This document shows positions 7,695 to 16,374 of a stretch of 64,000 bases of DNA, piece after piece; the stretch's first letter is position 1, and every line of letters starts with the position of its first letter. The notes beneath the pieces were generated by a model, which was not told where the DNA came from, ran no database searches, and was given only the letters and a program-made list of their open reading frames with translations. The position numbers were made by a program, and so were the translations under genes. The DNA lies in assembly GCF_965201005.1 (NCBI RefSeq), contig NZ_OZ241747.1, positions 2,604,001 through 2,668,000 of the forward strand, read 5' to 3'. This DNA is from Mucilaginibacter_A sp965201005 (GTDB taxonomy: Bacteria; Bacteroidota; Bacteroidia; Sphingobacteriales; Sphingobacteriaceae).

Positions 7695-9395
7695 ATGATC
7701 CTCAAAAAACAAAAAAAATATATACCCGAAAATTTAGAAATTAAGTGGGAAAACCTGGAGCCGGTTTTTACCGAACTTCAAAACCGCGCCATTAATTCGG
7801 TTGCTGATCTGGAACAATGGCTGCGCGACCGGAGCGAACTGGAAGCCGCGCTTGAAGAAGATTTTGCCTGGCGGTATATCAAAATGACTTGCGATACGAC
7901 TAATCCGGGCTTGTTGGAAAAATTTCAATACTTCGCCACCGAAATAGAACCGAAGATTGCGCCTTTAAATAATCAATTGAATGAAAAGTTGATGGACAGC
8001 AAATTTAAAGACGGGCTGAATGAAGAGAAGTATTTCATTTTGCTGCGCGGGATTAAAAAATCGTTGGAATTGTTCCGCGAAGAAAACATTCCGCTGCAAA
8101 CCGAATTGCAGGTGGAAGCGCAAAAATATCAATCCATTATCGGCGCAATGTCAGTTTTTATTGATGACAAAGAATACACGCTGGAGCAGGCTGCCGTATT
8201 TTTGAAAGATTTAAACCGCGAAAAACGCCAGCAGGTTTGGGAGAAAATCACTTTCCGCCGTTTGCAGGATAAAGATGCTTTGGATACGCTTTTTAACCAC
8301 CTAAAAACAGTACGCCATCAGGTTGCACTGAATGCCGGTTTTGAAAACTTTCGCGATTATATGTTCCAGGCTTTGGGCCGGTTTGATTACACACCGCACG
8401 ATTGCTACAAATTTCACGAAGCGATTGAAACCGAAATTGTGCCGATTTTACGCGAACAAGCCGAAAAACGCAAAGCAGCTTTGGGCTTGGAAACTTTAAA
8501 ACCATGGGACACAGAAGTTGATATTTCGGGAAAACCAGCTTTAAAACCTTTCGAAAACGGACAGCAGTTGATCGGGAAATCCATCCGTTGTTTCAACAAT
8601 ATCAACCCGGATTTGGGCGAAAAACTAAATACGATGCGCGAATACGGTTTGTTTGATGTAGAAAGCCGCAAAGGCAAAGCGCCGGGCGGTTATAATTATC
8701 CGCTGGCCGAAACCGGTGCCCCGTTTATCTTTATGAATTCGGCCGGAACCTTCCGTGATCTGACTACGATGGTGCACGAAGGCGGCCATGCCATACACAC
8801 TTTTTTGACGGCAGATTTGGAGCTGAACGATTTTAAACATTGCCCGAGCGAAGTTGCAGAACTGGCTTCCATGTCCATGGAACTGATTTCGATGGATCAT
8901 TGGGACGTGTATTTTGACAATCCGGAAGATTTAAAACGCGCCAAACGCGATCAGCTTTTTGATGTGCTGAAAACGCTGCCCTGGGTTGCCGTGGTCGATC
9001 AGTTTCAGCATTGGATTTATACAAACCCCGATCATACAACCGAACAACGGACAGAAGCTTGGATACAGATTTTTGAACCTTTTGGTGCCAACTTTGTAGA
9101 TTGGGCCGATCATCGCGAAGCCGAAGAAAACCTGTGGCAAAAGCAGCTGCACATTTTTGAAGTGCCTTTTTATTATATTGAATACGGCATGGCGCAGCTT
9201 GGTGCCATCGCCGTTTGGAAAAATTATAAAGAAAACCCGGAAAAAGGTTTGCAGCAATACCTGGACGCGCTGAAACTGGGCTATACCAAAACCATCACCG
9301 AAATTTATGAAACCGCCGGGATCAAGTTTGATTTCAGCCAGGAATATGTAAAAGAACTGGCCGCTTTTGTACGCGCGGAAATGGACAAAATATAA
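7695..9395 (+). CDS. M3 family oligoendopeptidase
   Basis: A zinc metallopeptidase of 566 residues, the normal length for the PepF-type branch of family M3. The HExxH motif is at residues 361-365 (MVHEGGHAIHTFL), and a downstream SEVAELASMSMEL block supplies the expected third zinc ligand, a glutamate. No signal peptide, so it should cut short peptides in the cytoplasm. The C-terminal VPFYYIEYGMAQLGAIAVWKNYKENPEKGLQQYLDALKLG is characteristic of the family. A strong hairpin terminator carrying two 12-mers follows the stop. Confidence 0.93.
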   Translation: MILKKQKKYIPENLEIKWENLEPVFTELQNRAINSVADLEQWLRDRSELEAALEEDFAWRYIKMTCDTTNPGLLEKFQYFATEIEPKIAPLNNQLNEKLMDSKFKDGLNEEKYFILLRGIKKSLELFREENIPLQTELQVEAQKYQSIIGAMSVFIDDKEYTLEQAAVFLKDLNREKRQQVWEKITFRRLQDKDALDTLFNHLKTVRHQVALNAGFENFRDYMFQALGRFDYTPHDCYKFHEAIETEIVPILREQAEKRKAALGLETLKPWDTEVDISGKPALKPFENGQQLIGKSIRCFNNINPDLGEKLNTMREYGLFDVESRKGKAPGGYNYPLAETGAPFIFMNSAGTFRDLTTMVHEGGHAIHTFLTADLELNDFKHCPSEVAELASMSMELISMDHWDVYFDNPEDLKRAKRDQLFDVLKTLPWVAVVDQFQHWIYTNPDHTTEQRTEAWIQIFEPFGANFVDWADHREAEENLWQKQLHIFEVPFYYIEYGMAQLGAIAVWKNYKENPEKGLQQYLDALKLGYTKTITEIYETAGIKFDFSQEYVKELAAFVRAEMDKI

Positions 9396-9408
9396 ACCAC
9401 TGATTTTT

Positions 9409-9467
9409 ACCCGGTAAAAACAGTATCGCCTGCTTTGGGTTGATGCTGTTTTTACCGGGTATTTTTT
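9409..9467 (+). terminator. intrinsic terminator built from an inverted 12-mer pair
   Basis: A 19-base arm at 9409-9427 (ACCCGGTAAAAACAGTATC) pairs with 9442-9460 and is followed by ATTTTTT. The AC-form word is present on both arms (9415-9426 and 9443-9454). It lies 14 bases after the M3 peptidase stop codon. Confidence 0.88.
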
Positions 9468-9501
9468 ATAATGAGGACAAGCTGTTCTTCTACAAAACTA
9501 C

Positions 9502-10695
9502 ATGACTACTTATACTGCGCTCATTATCCTCAGCGGACTGGTTATTTTTTCGTACCTGTTTGACCTGATTTCTAAAAAAACCCGTATCCCGGCCGTGCTG
9601 CTGCTGCTTGCTTTGGGCATCGGTTTACGGTTTTTGGTTGATTATATCGGCTTCAAAACGTTCAACTTTTTAACTATTTTGCCCGCCTTGGGCACCATTG
9701 GTTTGATATTGATTGTACTGGAAGGCGCGCTGGAGTTGAAATACGACAAAGAAAAAAACAAGCTGATCCTGCGTTCTTTTTTTTCGGCCTTAACTATTTT
9801 AGTGGGCACAAGCGTGGTTTTGGCCTTGATTTTACAGCATTTGTCGGGCAATACTTTTTCGGCTTGTTTTTTAAATGCCATCCCGTTCAGTATCGTCAGT
9901 TCGGCCATCGCCATTCCGTCGGCCAGTGCTATGGAAGACCATAAAAAAGAATACGTTATTTATGAAGCTTCTTTTTCGGATATTCTGGGCATTGTGCTGT
10001 TCAATTTTGTGCTTAACAATCCAAACATCAAAGCCGGTTCATTTATAAATCTGGGTTTTGAAACCTTGTCGATACTTCTTTTATCGGTCGTTTCTTGTCT
10101 TTTTATGCTGTATTTGTTAAGCCGTTTACAACATCACGTCAAGTTTTTTCTCATTATTTCGATCCTTATTTTGGTTTATGCTTTTGGCGAGCAATTCCAT
10201 TTATCAGCCTTGATTTTGGTGCTTGCTTTTGGTTTGTTTCTGAACAATGCCAATCAAATCAAACTAAAATGGTTCAAAAAATATTTTTTGTACCCGAAGT
10301 TGGGCCGGGACCTGCGCCAGCTTTTCCAGTTATCTGCAGAAAGTGCCTTTATCATCCGTACATTTTTCTTCGTGATTTTCGGTTTTACAATGAACTTGCA
10401 GGAACTCGAAAATCTGCAGGTGCTGGAATACGGAATTGTTATTTTGGCGGCCATCTACCTGATCCGTTTTTTAAGTTTGAAATACATTGGCAAAACAGAT
10501 TTGCTGCCCGAAGTTTTTATTTCGCCGCGCGGATTGATCACGATTTTATTGTATTATAACCTGCCCGATAATTTAAAATTGAAAGGAATTGAAACCGGAT
10601 TGCTATTTTTGATCATCCTGGGGACAAGCGTGATCATGAGTTTGGGTTTGCTGCTTTCCGGCAAAAAAGAAGCACCGGAACCGATCATTACTTAG
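9502..10695 (+). CDS. cation:proton antiporter (sodium/hydrogen exchanger family)
   Basis: A 397-residue polytopic membrane protein with about 12 hydrophobic segments. The fold pattern of a CPA-type exchanger is visible: RIPAVLLLLALGIGLRF near the N-terminus, GTIGLILIVLEGALEL in the region of the third to fourth segments, and the discontinuous-helix-like stretches FSIVSSAIAIPSA and EASFSDILGIVLFN. The acidic ED or ND ion-binding pair appears to be in the SDILG region. It lacks the C-terminal RCK domains of KefB-type systems. The exchanged cation (Na+ or K+) cannot be told from sequence. A GA-form 12-mer (10072-10083) encodes SILLLS. Confidence 0.85.
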   Translation: MTTYTALIILSGLVIFSYLFDLISKKTRIPAVLLLLALGIGLRFLVDYIGFKTFNFLTILPALGTIGLILIVLEGALELKYDKEKNKLILRSFFSALTILVGTSVVLALILQHLSGNTFSACFLNAIPFSIVSSAIAIPSASAMEDHKKEYVIYEASFSDILGIVLFNFVLNNPNIKAGSFINLGFETLSILLLSVVSCLFMLYLLSRLQHHVKFFLIISILILVYAFGEQFHLSALILVLAFGLFLNNANQIKLKWFKKYFLYPKLGRDLRQLFQLSAESAFIIRTFFFVIFGFTMNLQELENLQVLEYGIVILAAIYLIRFLSLKYIGKTDLLPEVFISPRGLITILLYYNLPDNLKLKGIETGLLFLIILGTSVIMSLGLLLSGKKEAPEPIIT

Positions 10696-10727
10696 GTTTT
10701 TTAAAGATCAAGTTTTAACGATAAAAT

Positions 10728-10940
10728 ATGTCATCACCTCAACAACATTCAATCCAGGACCAAAACGGTCAGTTGGTTTTCTTCGGAACAAAAACAGCGG
10801 TTTCGATTTTTTTCAATTACCTGAAATCCGGGAAAAATCTGGAAGATTTTTTAGAAGATTATCCGGCAGTAAAAATTAATCAGGTAAACAAAGTATTGGA
10901 AATGGCTGAAGATCAGTTAAATTCAGCTTTTTCGGTTTAA
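10728..10940 (+). CDS. small DUF433-like protein
   Basis: A 70-residue protein. The region GQLVFFGTKTAVSIFFNYLKSGKNLEDFLEDYPAVKINQVNKVLEMAEDQL follows the DUF433 pattern (GTRIPV, then a helix-turn-helix with LEEILEDYP, then a helix with AL). DUF433 proteins are often antitoxin-like partners of DUF5615/PIN-type toxins. No toxin gene is next to it; the following gene is a PAP2 phosphatase on the other strand. It may be an orphan or act elsewhere. It sits 32 bases behind the antiporter and may share its transcript. Confidence 0.7.
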   Translation: MSSPQQHSIQDQNGQLVFFGTKTAVSIFFNYLKSGKNLEDFLEDYPAVKINQVNKVLEMAEDQLNSAFSV

Positions 10941-10959
10941 AATCTGTTTAAACTTTCAC

Positions 10960-11053
10960 ATGCTTCTTTTACCACCTAAAATTTGGTGGTTTTCTACGAA
11001 AGTTTTCATCTGCCAACATTACAAAAGCAAAATTTAGGTAATAAAAGAAGCAT
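10960..11053. repeat. inverted 12-mer pair between convergent genes
   Basis: The 12-mer occurs as ATGCTTCTTTTA at 10960-10971 and as TAAAAGAAGCAT at 11042-11053. Next to the first copy ACCACC and GGTGGT (10971-10990) form a small hairpin followed by TTT. The pair separates the DUF433-like gene and the PAP2 gene and could terminate both strands. Confidence 0.7.
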
Positions 11054-11063
11054 GATAAATTTG

Positions 11064-11717
11064 TCACCGAAAAATCCCACGGTTCCATTTTTTGGTATGT
11101 AAAAACGGCTGCTGGTCGATCCAACTCAGCCAAAAAACGGTAATCAACACGCCAAGCGCAGAACCGGCCGTTACGTCCTGTAAAAAATGTTCGCTCAGAT
11201 ACATGCGCGAATAAGCAATCAAAACGGCAATCAGCAGCCAGAAAACGCCCCAGCGTTTATTTTTGGCCGCGTAAGTAAAAACCACAGCCGCGGTAAATGC
11301 CGAAACCGAATGGCCGGACGGGAAACTGTTGGTATTTAGCATCACTACGCCTTTTATCAGGTAAATATCGTGTAGTTTTTTGCTGAAAAACAGATGCGGC
11401 CTCGGTGCTTTAACCAAATGTTTGATGGTTTGTGAGATGATAAACGTGATTATATAACTGCTGGCCAGTAAAAACCCAGACCGGAAATTGATTAAAAATG
11501 TGATCAAAACAATAATTATGCAACCAATACTGGCACCTAAAATGGTAAAGCTGGCAAAAAAAACATCGGTAAAAACAGTATGCAAATGATTTATAGCAAA
11601 ATACAATTCTGTTTTGCTAAAAATGAGCATCAGCACGATACAAATCAGCAATAAAACCAGATATGGATATAATAACGTATTGATTTTCTGGCAAGTAGTT
11701 TTTAATGCTGCTTTCAT
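11064..11717 (-). CDS. PAP2-family membrane phosphatase
   Basis: A 217-residue membrane protein with about six hydrophobic segments. It carries all three PAP2 signature motifs: KHLVKAPRP (KxxxxxxRP), NSFPSGHSVSA (PSGH) and SRMYLSEHFLQD (SRxxxxxHxxxD). Such enzymes dephosphorylate phosphatidic acid, phosphatidylglycerol phosphate, undecaprenyl diphosphate or lipid A on the outer face of the inner membrane; which one applies here is open. An AC-form 12-mer (11570-11581) encodes TVFT. It is divergent from the APC permease gene. Confidence 0.9.
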   Translation of the reverse strand: MKAALKTTCQKINTLLYPYLVLLLICIVLMLIFSKTELYFAINHLHTVFTDVFFASFTILGASIGCIIIVLITFLINFRSGFLLASSYIITFIISQTIKHLVKAPRPHLFFSKKLHDIYLIKGVVMLNTNSFPSGHSVSAFTAAVVFTYAAKNKRWGVFWLLIAVLIAYSRMYLSEHFLQDVTAGSALGVLITVFWLSWIDQQPFLHTKKWNRGIFR

Positions 11718-11754
11718 CAGTTCATTTTTAAAAATCCGCAGAAAAAATTAGCTA

Positions 11755-11771
11755 TATTTTTGATAAGTTTG
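11755..11771 (+). promoter_or_regulatory. two adjacent -7 boxes upstream of the APC permease gene
   Basis: TATTTTTG (11755-11762) and TAAGTTTG (11764-11771) both match TAnnTTTG and lie 28-45 bases before the ATG at 11800. No clear -33 element was found. Confidence 0.45.
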
Positions 11772-11799
11772 ATCGGTTGCACCTGCAATTATACATTAA

Positions 11800-13500
11800 A
11801 TGAGTAAAAGTATCTTCCGAAAAAAATCTGTTTCCAAATTACTTGAAGATCTCGCGGCCGGATATGGCGATGGCGAAAACCACGGCGGTCTGAGTAAAGT
11901 GCTCAAAACTAAAGATTTAACTTTTATGGGCATTGCCGCCGTAATTGGTGCCGGTATTTTTTCTACCATTGGTGTGGCTTCGTATAATGGCGGACCGGCG
12001 GTAAGTATTTTGTTTGTTTTAACGGCCATCACCTGCGGCTTTTCGGCTTTGTGTTATGCAGAATTTGCTTCCCGGATACCTGTTTCGGGCAGTGCTTATA
12101 CGTATGCTTATGCTTCTTTTGGCGAATTGATTGCCTGGATCATCGGTTGGGATTTGCTGATGGAATATGCCATTGGCAACATCGCCGTGGCCATTTCCTG
12201 GAGCAAATATTTTACCAACCTGCTGGAAGGTTTTCACCTCCATGTACCGGGGTTTTTAACGATGGATTATCTGTCGGCCTTTCGCGGTTTTGAGCAGTTT
12301 CAAAAACTGAAAACCTCAGGTGCGGCCATCGATGCCAACATAAAACTGGCCGCCGAAGCCTGGACAAACGCACCGCAAATCGGCAGTTTAAGGCTGATTG
12401 CCGATTTACCGGCTTTGCTGATCGTGTTTTTGATAACCTGGCTGGTTTATACTGGCATCAAGGAAACCAAAAAAGCCACCAACGCGATGGTAATGCTTAA
12501 AATTGCCGTGGTTTTGGGCGTGATCGTGCTTGGCTTTTTCTACATCACGCCAGCCAACTGGCACCCGTTTATGCCCAATGGTTTTGCCGGTGTGATGAAA
12601 GGCGTATCGGGCGTGTTTTTTGCTTATATCGGTTTTGATGCGATTTCTACCACTGCCGAAGAATGTGAAAACCCGCAGCGGGATTTGCCGCGCGGCATGA
12701 TTTATTCGCTGATTATTTGTACAGTTTTGTATATTTTGATTGCGCTGGTTTTAACCGGAATGGTGAATTACAAAGAGTTGCAGGTAGAAGATCCGCTGGC
12801 TTTTGTTTTCGCGCGGATTGGTTTGAAAAACATCAGTTACGTTATTTCAATTAGTGCGGTAATTGCCACGGCCAGCGTCTTACTGATTTTCCAAATGGGC
12901 CAGCCGCGCATCTGGATGAGCATGAGCCGCGACGGTTTGCTCCCAAAAGCGTTTTCGCGCATCCATCCCAAATATCATACGCCTTCTTTTGCAACTATCG
13001 TAACCGGTTTTGTGGTGGCAATCCCGGCTTTGTTTTTAAACCTGACGGAAGTAACGGATTTGACAAGTATCGGAACTTTATTTGCTTTTGTGCTGGTTTG
13101 CGGCGGCGTTTTGTTGCTGCCAAAAGATGAAGAAATCCAAGCCGAAAGCGCACAAAAAAGATTCAAAATCCCTTATGTAAACTCCAAATATGTTGTGCCG
13201 GTTTTGTTTTTAGCTGGATTGATAATCTTCCGGAAACCTTTTCTGGCACTATTTCATTACACCGGCGATCACGATAAATTGCCATATTTCCTGTTTATCG
13301 GGCTTTCGGCAGTTGTTACAGTTCTGTCTTTCGTCAAAAACCTTTCGCTGATACCTGTTTTGGGTTTGTTAAGCTGTTTTTATTTGATGACAGAATTGGG
13401 CTATACCAACTGGCTGCGGTTTTTGATCTGGCTGGTAATTGGTTTGGTTATTTATTTTACTTACAGTTACCGCAACAGCAAGCTCAATAAAATTGCTTAA
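11800..13500 (+). CDS. APC-family amino acid permease
   Basis: A 566-residue polytopic protein with the amino acid-polyamine-organocation pattern: LTFMGIAAVIGAGIFSTIGVA in the first segment (the substrate-binding GAG motif), CYAEFASRIPVSGSAYTYAYASFGELIAWIIGWDLLMEY, and FFAYIGFDAISTTAEECENPQRDLPRGMI. The latter is typical of the cationic amino acid transporter branch (YfnA-like, CAT). An N-terminal cytoplasmic stretch precedes the first membrane segment. Substrates cannot be predicted beyond amino acids. A one-mismatch 12-mer lies at 12110. Two 12-mer palindromes follow the stop. Confidence 0.9.
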   Translation: MSKSIFRKKSVSKLLEDLAAGYGDGENHGGLSKVLKTKDLTFMGIAAVIGAGIFSTIGVASYNGGPAVSILFVLTAITCGFSALCYAEFASRIPVSGSAYTYAYASFGELIAWIIGWDLLMEYAIGNIAVAISWSKYFTNLLEGFHLHVPGFLTMDYLSAFRGFEQFQKLKTSGAAIDANIKLAAEAWTNAPQIGSLRLIADLPALLIVFLITWLVYTGIKETKKATNAMVMLKIAVVLGVIVLGFFYITPANWHPFMPNGFAGVMKGVSGVFFAYIGFDAISTTAEECENPQRDLPRGMIYSLIICTVLYILIALVLTGMVNYKELQVEDPLAFVFARIGLKNISYVISISAVIATASVLLIFQMGQPRIWMSMSRDGLLPKAFSRIHPKYHTPSFATIVTGFVVAIPALFLNLTEVTDLTSIGTLFAFVLVCGGVLLLPKDEEIQAESAQKRFKIPYVNSKYVVPVLFLAGLIIFRKPFLALFHYTGDHDKLPYFLFIGLSAVVTVLSFVKNLSLIPVLGLLSCFYLMTELGYTNWLRFLIWLVIGLVIYFTYSYRNSKLNKIA

Positions 13501-13507
13501 ACAAGTA

Positions 13508-13551
13508 ATGCTTCTTTTATCACCATAAATTTGGGGTGATAAAAGAAGCAT
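13508..13551. terminator. palindrome of two 12-mers after the APC permease gene
   Basis: ATGCTTCTTTTATCACC (13508-13524) and its near-perfect complement GGTGATAAAAGAAGCAT (13535-13551) surround a short A/T loop. It lies 8 bases after the permease stop, between convergent genes, so a bidirectional terminator role is likely. No long T run follows beyond the stem itself. Confidence 0.8.
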
Positions 13552-13586
13552 TAATAAATAAACGCGGTGCTTTATCGAAAGAGCAG

Positions 13587-13664
13587 CGCACAGAAAATCC
13601 AGAAACAAAAATGCTTCTTTTACCACCCTAAATTTAGGTGGTAAAAGAAGCATCGCACAGAAAA
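13587..13664. repeat. second 12-mer palindrome, flanked by an 11-base direct repeat
   Basis: ATGCTTCTTTTACCACC and GGTGGTAAAAGAAGCAT form a palindrome at 13611-13653 with a TAAATTTA-rich centre. CGCACAGAAAA occurs at 13587-13597 and again at 13654-13664, immediately beside the palindrome. The flanking repeat could record an insertion or a local duplication. The palindrome is close to the 3' end of kup and probably serves as its terminator. Confidence 0.75.
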
Positions 13665-13668
13665 AAGT

Positions 13669-15609
13669 TTAATGCGTGTGGATGCGGCTGAGCGTTACAA
13701 CTTCCGGGTCGGCCAGCATCAGCGGAACCTGTTCTACCGTTACAAAGCTTAGATCCAGGCCAAAACCACGTTCTTCTGATAAACTCAGCGTTTTCAGCAA
13801 AAAGTAATATTCCATAAAAAAATACTCTTTGAAAGAAAGGTTGTGCGATTTGGACAATACTTTTTCCAGCACAATAAACCTGAAATCGCCCACAATTTTA
13901 TACTTGTTGAGGGAAGTATATTTACTGGTGATGTTCACTTCGCCATTTTTCACCAAATCTTCCACTACTTTTCTAAACAGCAGATTGATGCGCTGCTCAA
14001 CCCTGAAACCGAGTTTGAAATCAATCCGGATCAGTTTGTTCGGCACTAAAAAATCAACTTTATAGTCGCTCATATAAGGCTCGTCCATCACGTCAACGTG
14101 CACCAGCCAGTAAATATCGGCGCGTTTCGGTTGTTTTTGAAGGATGGAATAAATGATTTTCGATTCAATTTCTGAGGTAAAGTTGGCACTGGTGAGGTAA
14201 ACCAATTGCGAGGCAAACTTCGGCACAGATTCATCGTCGCTTAATTGTTTTATGATTTCGTAATAATCACTCAGCTCAATAAATTTAATGTAGCGGTTCC
14301 GGATTTTCCGGGCGGAATGCCAGGTCCACATTACCGAAAACAAAATACAGCCGATCATCACGGCAAACCAGCCGCCATGCACAAATTTTACTAAATTACT
14401 GGCCAGGAAACTGCCTTCGATCAATACATAAACCACCAGAAAAGTATAAACCAGATAGGAAGGGTACTTTTTTCGGCTGAGGTAAACGGAAACCAAAATG
14501 GTTGTCATCAGCATGGCAATCGTGATGCTCAAACCGTAGGCAGATTCCATCCTTTCCGACCTCCTGAAAATTGCCACAACCGCCAGACAACCAATGCAAA
14601 GCAGCCAGTTTACACTTGGCACATACAACTGCCCTTTTTGCATACTTGGATAATTGATCTTTACTTTCGGCCATAAGTTTAACCGTACCGCTTCGGAAAT
14701 CAGTGTGAAAGAACCGGAAATCAAAGCCTGGCTGGCAATTACGGCAGCCATGGTTGCAATCCCGATCCCGAAAATCAGGAACCACGACGGCATAATAGTA
14801 TAAAACGGATTTTGGTTGTTTAACGTTTGCCCCTGATGCTGCAGCAACCAGACAGACTGGCCTAAATAGTTTAAAATCAGGCAGGTTTTAACGTAAACCC
14901 AGCTTACACGGATATTGTCCCGGCCGCAATGTCCTAAATCAGAATACAAAGCTTCGGCACCTGTGGTACACAAAAATACCGCGCCCAAAATGATAAATGC
15001 ATTCGGATCATGGGCCAGCAACTGGTAAGCGTAGTACGGGTTTAACGCTTTAAAAATAGAAGGCATGTGTATAATATAGGAGATTCCTAAAACACCCATC
15101 ATTGTAAACCAAATCATCATGATCGGCCCGAACGCCTTACCAACCAGCGAAGTACCGTATTGCTGGATCAGAAATAAGGCCAAAATAATAGCAACAACAA
15201 TGTAAATAGTAGGCAGCCCTTTGTACAAAATATCCAACCCTTGTATGGCCGAAGAAATAGTGATGGGCGGTGTAATAATACCGTCGGCCAAAAGCGCGCA
15301 GCCGCCGATAACCGCCGGCACAACAAGCCAGTGGGCCTTTTTCCGCACCAGGGAAAAAAGGGAAAAAATGCCTCCTTCACCTTTGTTATCTGCCTGAAGC
15401 GTGATGACTACATATTTAAGCGTGGTTTGCAAAGTCAGTGTCCAGAAAATACAGGACATTCCGCCTAAAATCAAAATATTGGAAATGGGCTGGCTGTTTA
15501 CGATTGCCGTAAAAACATACAACGGCGAAGTACCAATATCGCCATAAATAATGCCTAAACTGATTAAAAAGCCGGCAGCAGAAAATTTGTGTAGATCTTT
15601 GTGATTCAC
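13669..15609 (-). CDS. kup: Kup-family potassium uptake protein
   Basis: A 646-residue potassium transporter of the KUP/HAK family. The N-terminus carries the family signature SLGIIYGDIGTSPLYVFTAI, followed by about 12 membrane segments, then a long cytoplasmic C-terminal domain from about residue 430. The segment DNKGEGGIFSLFSLVRKKA is the usual cytoplasmic loop. It imports K+ with protons. Length is close to the 620-680 residues of bacterial Kup. It ends next to the 12-mer palindromes and is divergent from the T9SS cargo gene. Confidence 0.94.
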   Translation of the reverse strand: MNHKDLHKFSAAGFLISLGIIYGDIGTSPLYVFTAIVNSQPISNILILGGMSCIFWTLTLQTTLKYVVITLQADNKGEGGIFSLFSLVRKKAHWLVVPAVIGGCALLADGIITPPITISSAIQGLDILYKGLPTIYIVVAIILALFLIQQYGTSLVGKAFGPIMMIWFTMMGVLGISYIIHMPSIFKALNPYYAYQLLAHDPNAFIILGAVFLCTTGAEALYSDLGHCGRDNIRVSWVYVKTCLILNYLGQSVWLLQHQGQTLNNQNPFYTIMPSWFLIFGIGIATMAAVIASQALISGSFTLISEAVRLNLWPKVKINYPSMQKGQLYVPSVNWLLCIGCLAVVAIFRRSERMESAYGLSITIAMLMTTILVSVYLSRKKYPSYLVYTFLVVYVLIEGSFLASNLVKFVHGGWFAVMIGCILFSVMWTWHSARKIRNRYIKFIELSDYYEIIKQLSDDESVPKFASQLVYLTSANFTSEIESKIIYSILQKQPKRADIYWLVHVDVMDEPYMSDYKVDFLVPNKLIRIDFKLGFRVEQRINLLFRKVVEDLVKNGEVNITSKYTSLNKYKIVGDFRFIVLEKVLSKSHNLSFKEYFFMEYYFLLKTLSLSEERGFGLDLSFVTVEQVPLMLADPEVVTLSRIHTH

Positions 15610-15770
15610 GTTTAAATATTTAACATTAAAAATATTACGTTTATTAACTCCTGTCTGATAAAATAGTTATTAATAAACTGGCACGAATTTAGCGTTTTTT
15701 GCAGATGTTAAATATTGTTAAATGTCATACTGTTTTTGATCGTATTAACTCTTTTAGATTGAGAAATTGA

Positions 15771-15778
15771 TACTTTTG
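15771..15778 (+). promoter_or_regulatory. candidate -7 box (TACTTTTG) of the T9SS cargo gene
   Basis: TACTTTTG fits TAnnTTTG and ends 14 bases before the ATG at 15793. A one-mismatch AC-form 12-mer is 32 bases upstream (15727-15738). The rest of the 183-base gap to kup is A/T-rich with nothing else recognised. Confidence 0.45.
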
Positions 15779-15792
15779 ACCAGAATATATAA

Positions 15793-16293
15793 ATGAAAAA
15801 AATTTACGCTGTTGCTTCTTTCTTTACAATTGTCCTATCAGCAATAATATTGATGAGTTTTGTATTGAGCACAGCTGTTTCTGCAAAAATAAAATTTGAC
15901 AGCATTCCGGCAAGATCAGAACATGCCTCTTACCTCAGAAACGGGTTTAAAACAATACTTCCTCCTGTAAAACCTATTCAAAATCAGACCGTTACAGCAA
16001 AACAAAGCGTAATCAAATCTGATAACGAGAAGCTGTTGAATGACGTCATGATTTACCCAAACCCGATTACTGATAAGATCAATTTGACTTATAATGTAAA
16101 GCGCAACACCAACGTTTCCATTAAAATTATGGATATTTTGGGTAATGATGTGCTTACTTTAATGTCTCAGCGGATTGAAGCAGGCGAACAAAAAAATACG
16201 TTTATGCTAAGTAACCGCATCTCACCCGGGTTTTATTTTGTGCGGATTATTGCCGGAACGGAGCCTTTTATCAAGCGGATTTCTATCTTGTAA
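15793..16293 (+). CDS. very short secreted protein with T9SS type A sorting domain
   Basis: A 166-residue protein: a signal peptide ending near residue 31 (VLSTAVSAK), a linker of about 55 residues without recognisable domain, and a C-terminal sorting domain from VMIYPNPITDKINLTY (YPNP at 88-91) to FYFVRIIAGTEPFIKRISIL. The last part matches the type A C-terminal domain that directs cargo through the type IX system, where it is cut and the protein is attached to the surface. There is almost no cargo ahead of the domain, which is unusual. PorT is encoded about 13 kb away. Confidence 0.83.
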   Translation: MKKIYAVASFFTIVLSAIILMSFVLSTAVSAKIKFDSIPARSEHASYLRNGFKTILPPVKPIQNQTVTAKQSVIKSDNEKLLNDVMIYPNPITDKINLTYNVKRNTNVSIKIMDILGNDVLTLMSQRIEAGEQKNTFMLSNRISPGFYFVRIIAGTEPFIKRISIL

Positions 16294-16320
16294 CAGCTGT
16301 TTTGTGTTAAAGGTGGTGCC

Positions 16321-16358
16321 TTTTTTGCACACTGCGCGCTTTTTTATATTTAGTTTTG
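16321..16358 (+). promoter_or_regulatory. candidate promoter of the FAH-family gene
   Basis: TTTTTTG (16321-16327) and TAGTTTTG (16351-16358) are separated by 23 bases and fit the -33/-7 pattern. The ATG is 16 bases after the -7 box. Confidence 0.5.
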
Positions 16359-16374
16359 GCAAAAAGTTAAGCGT

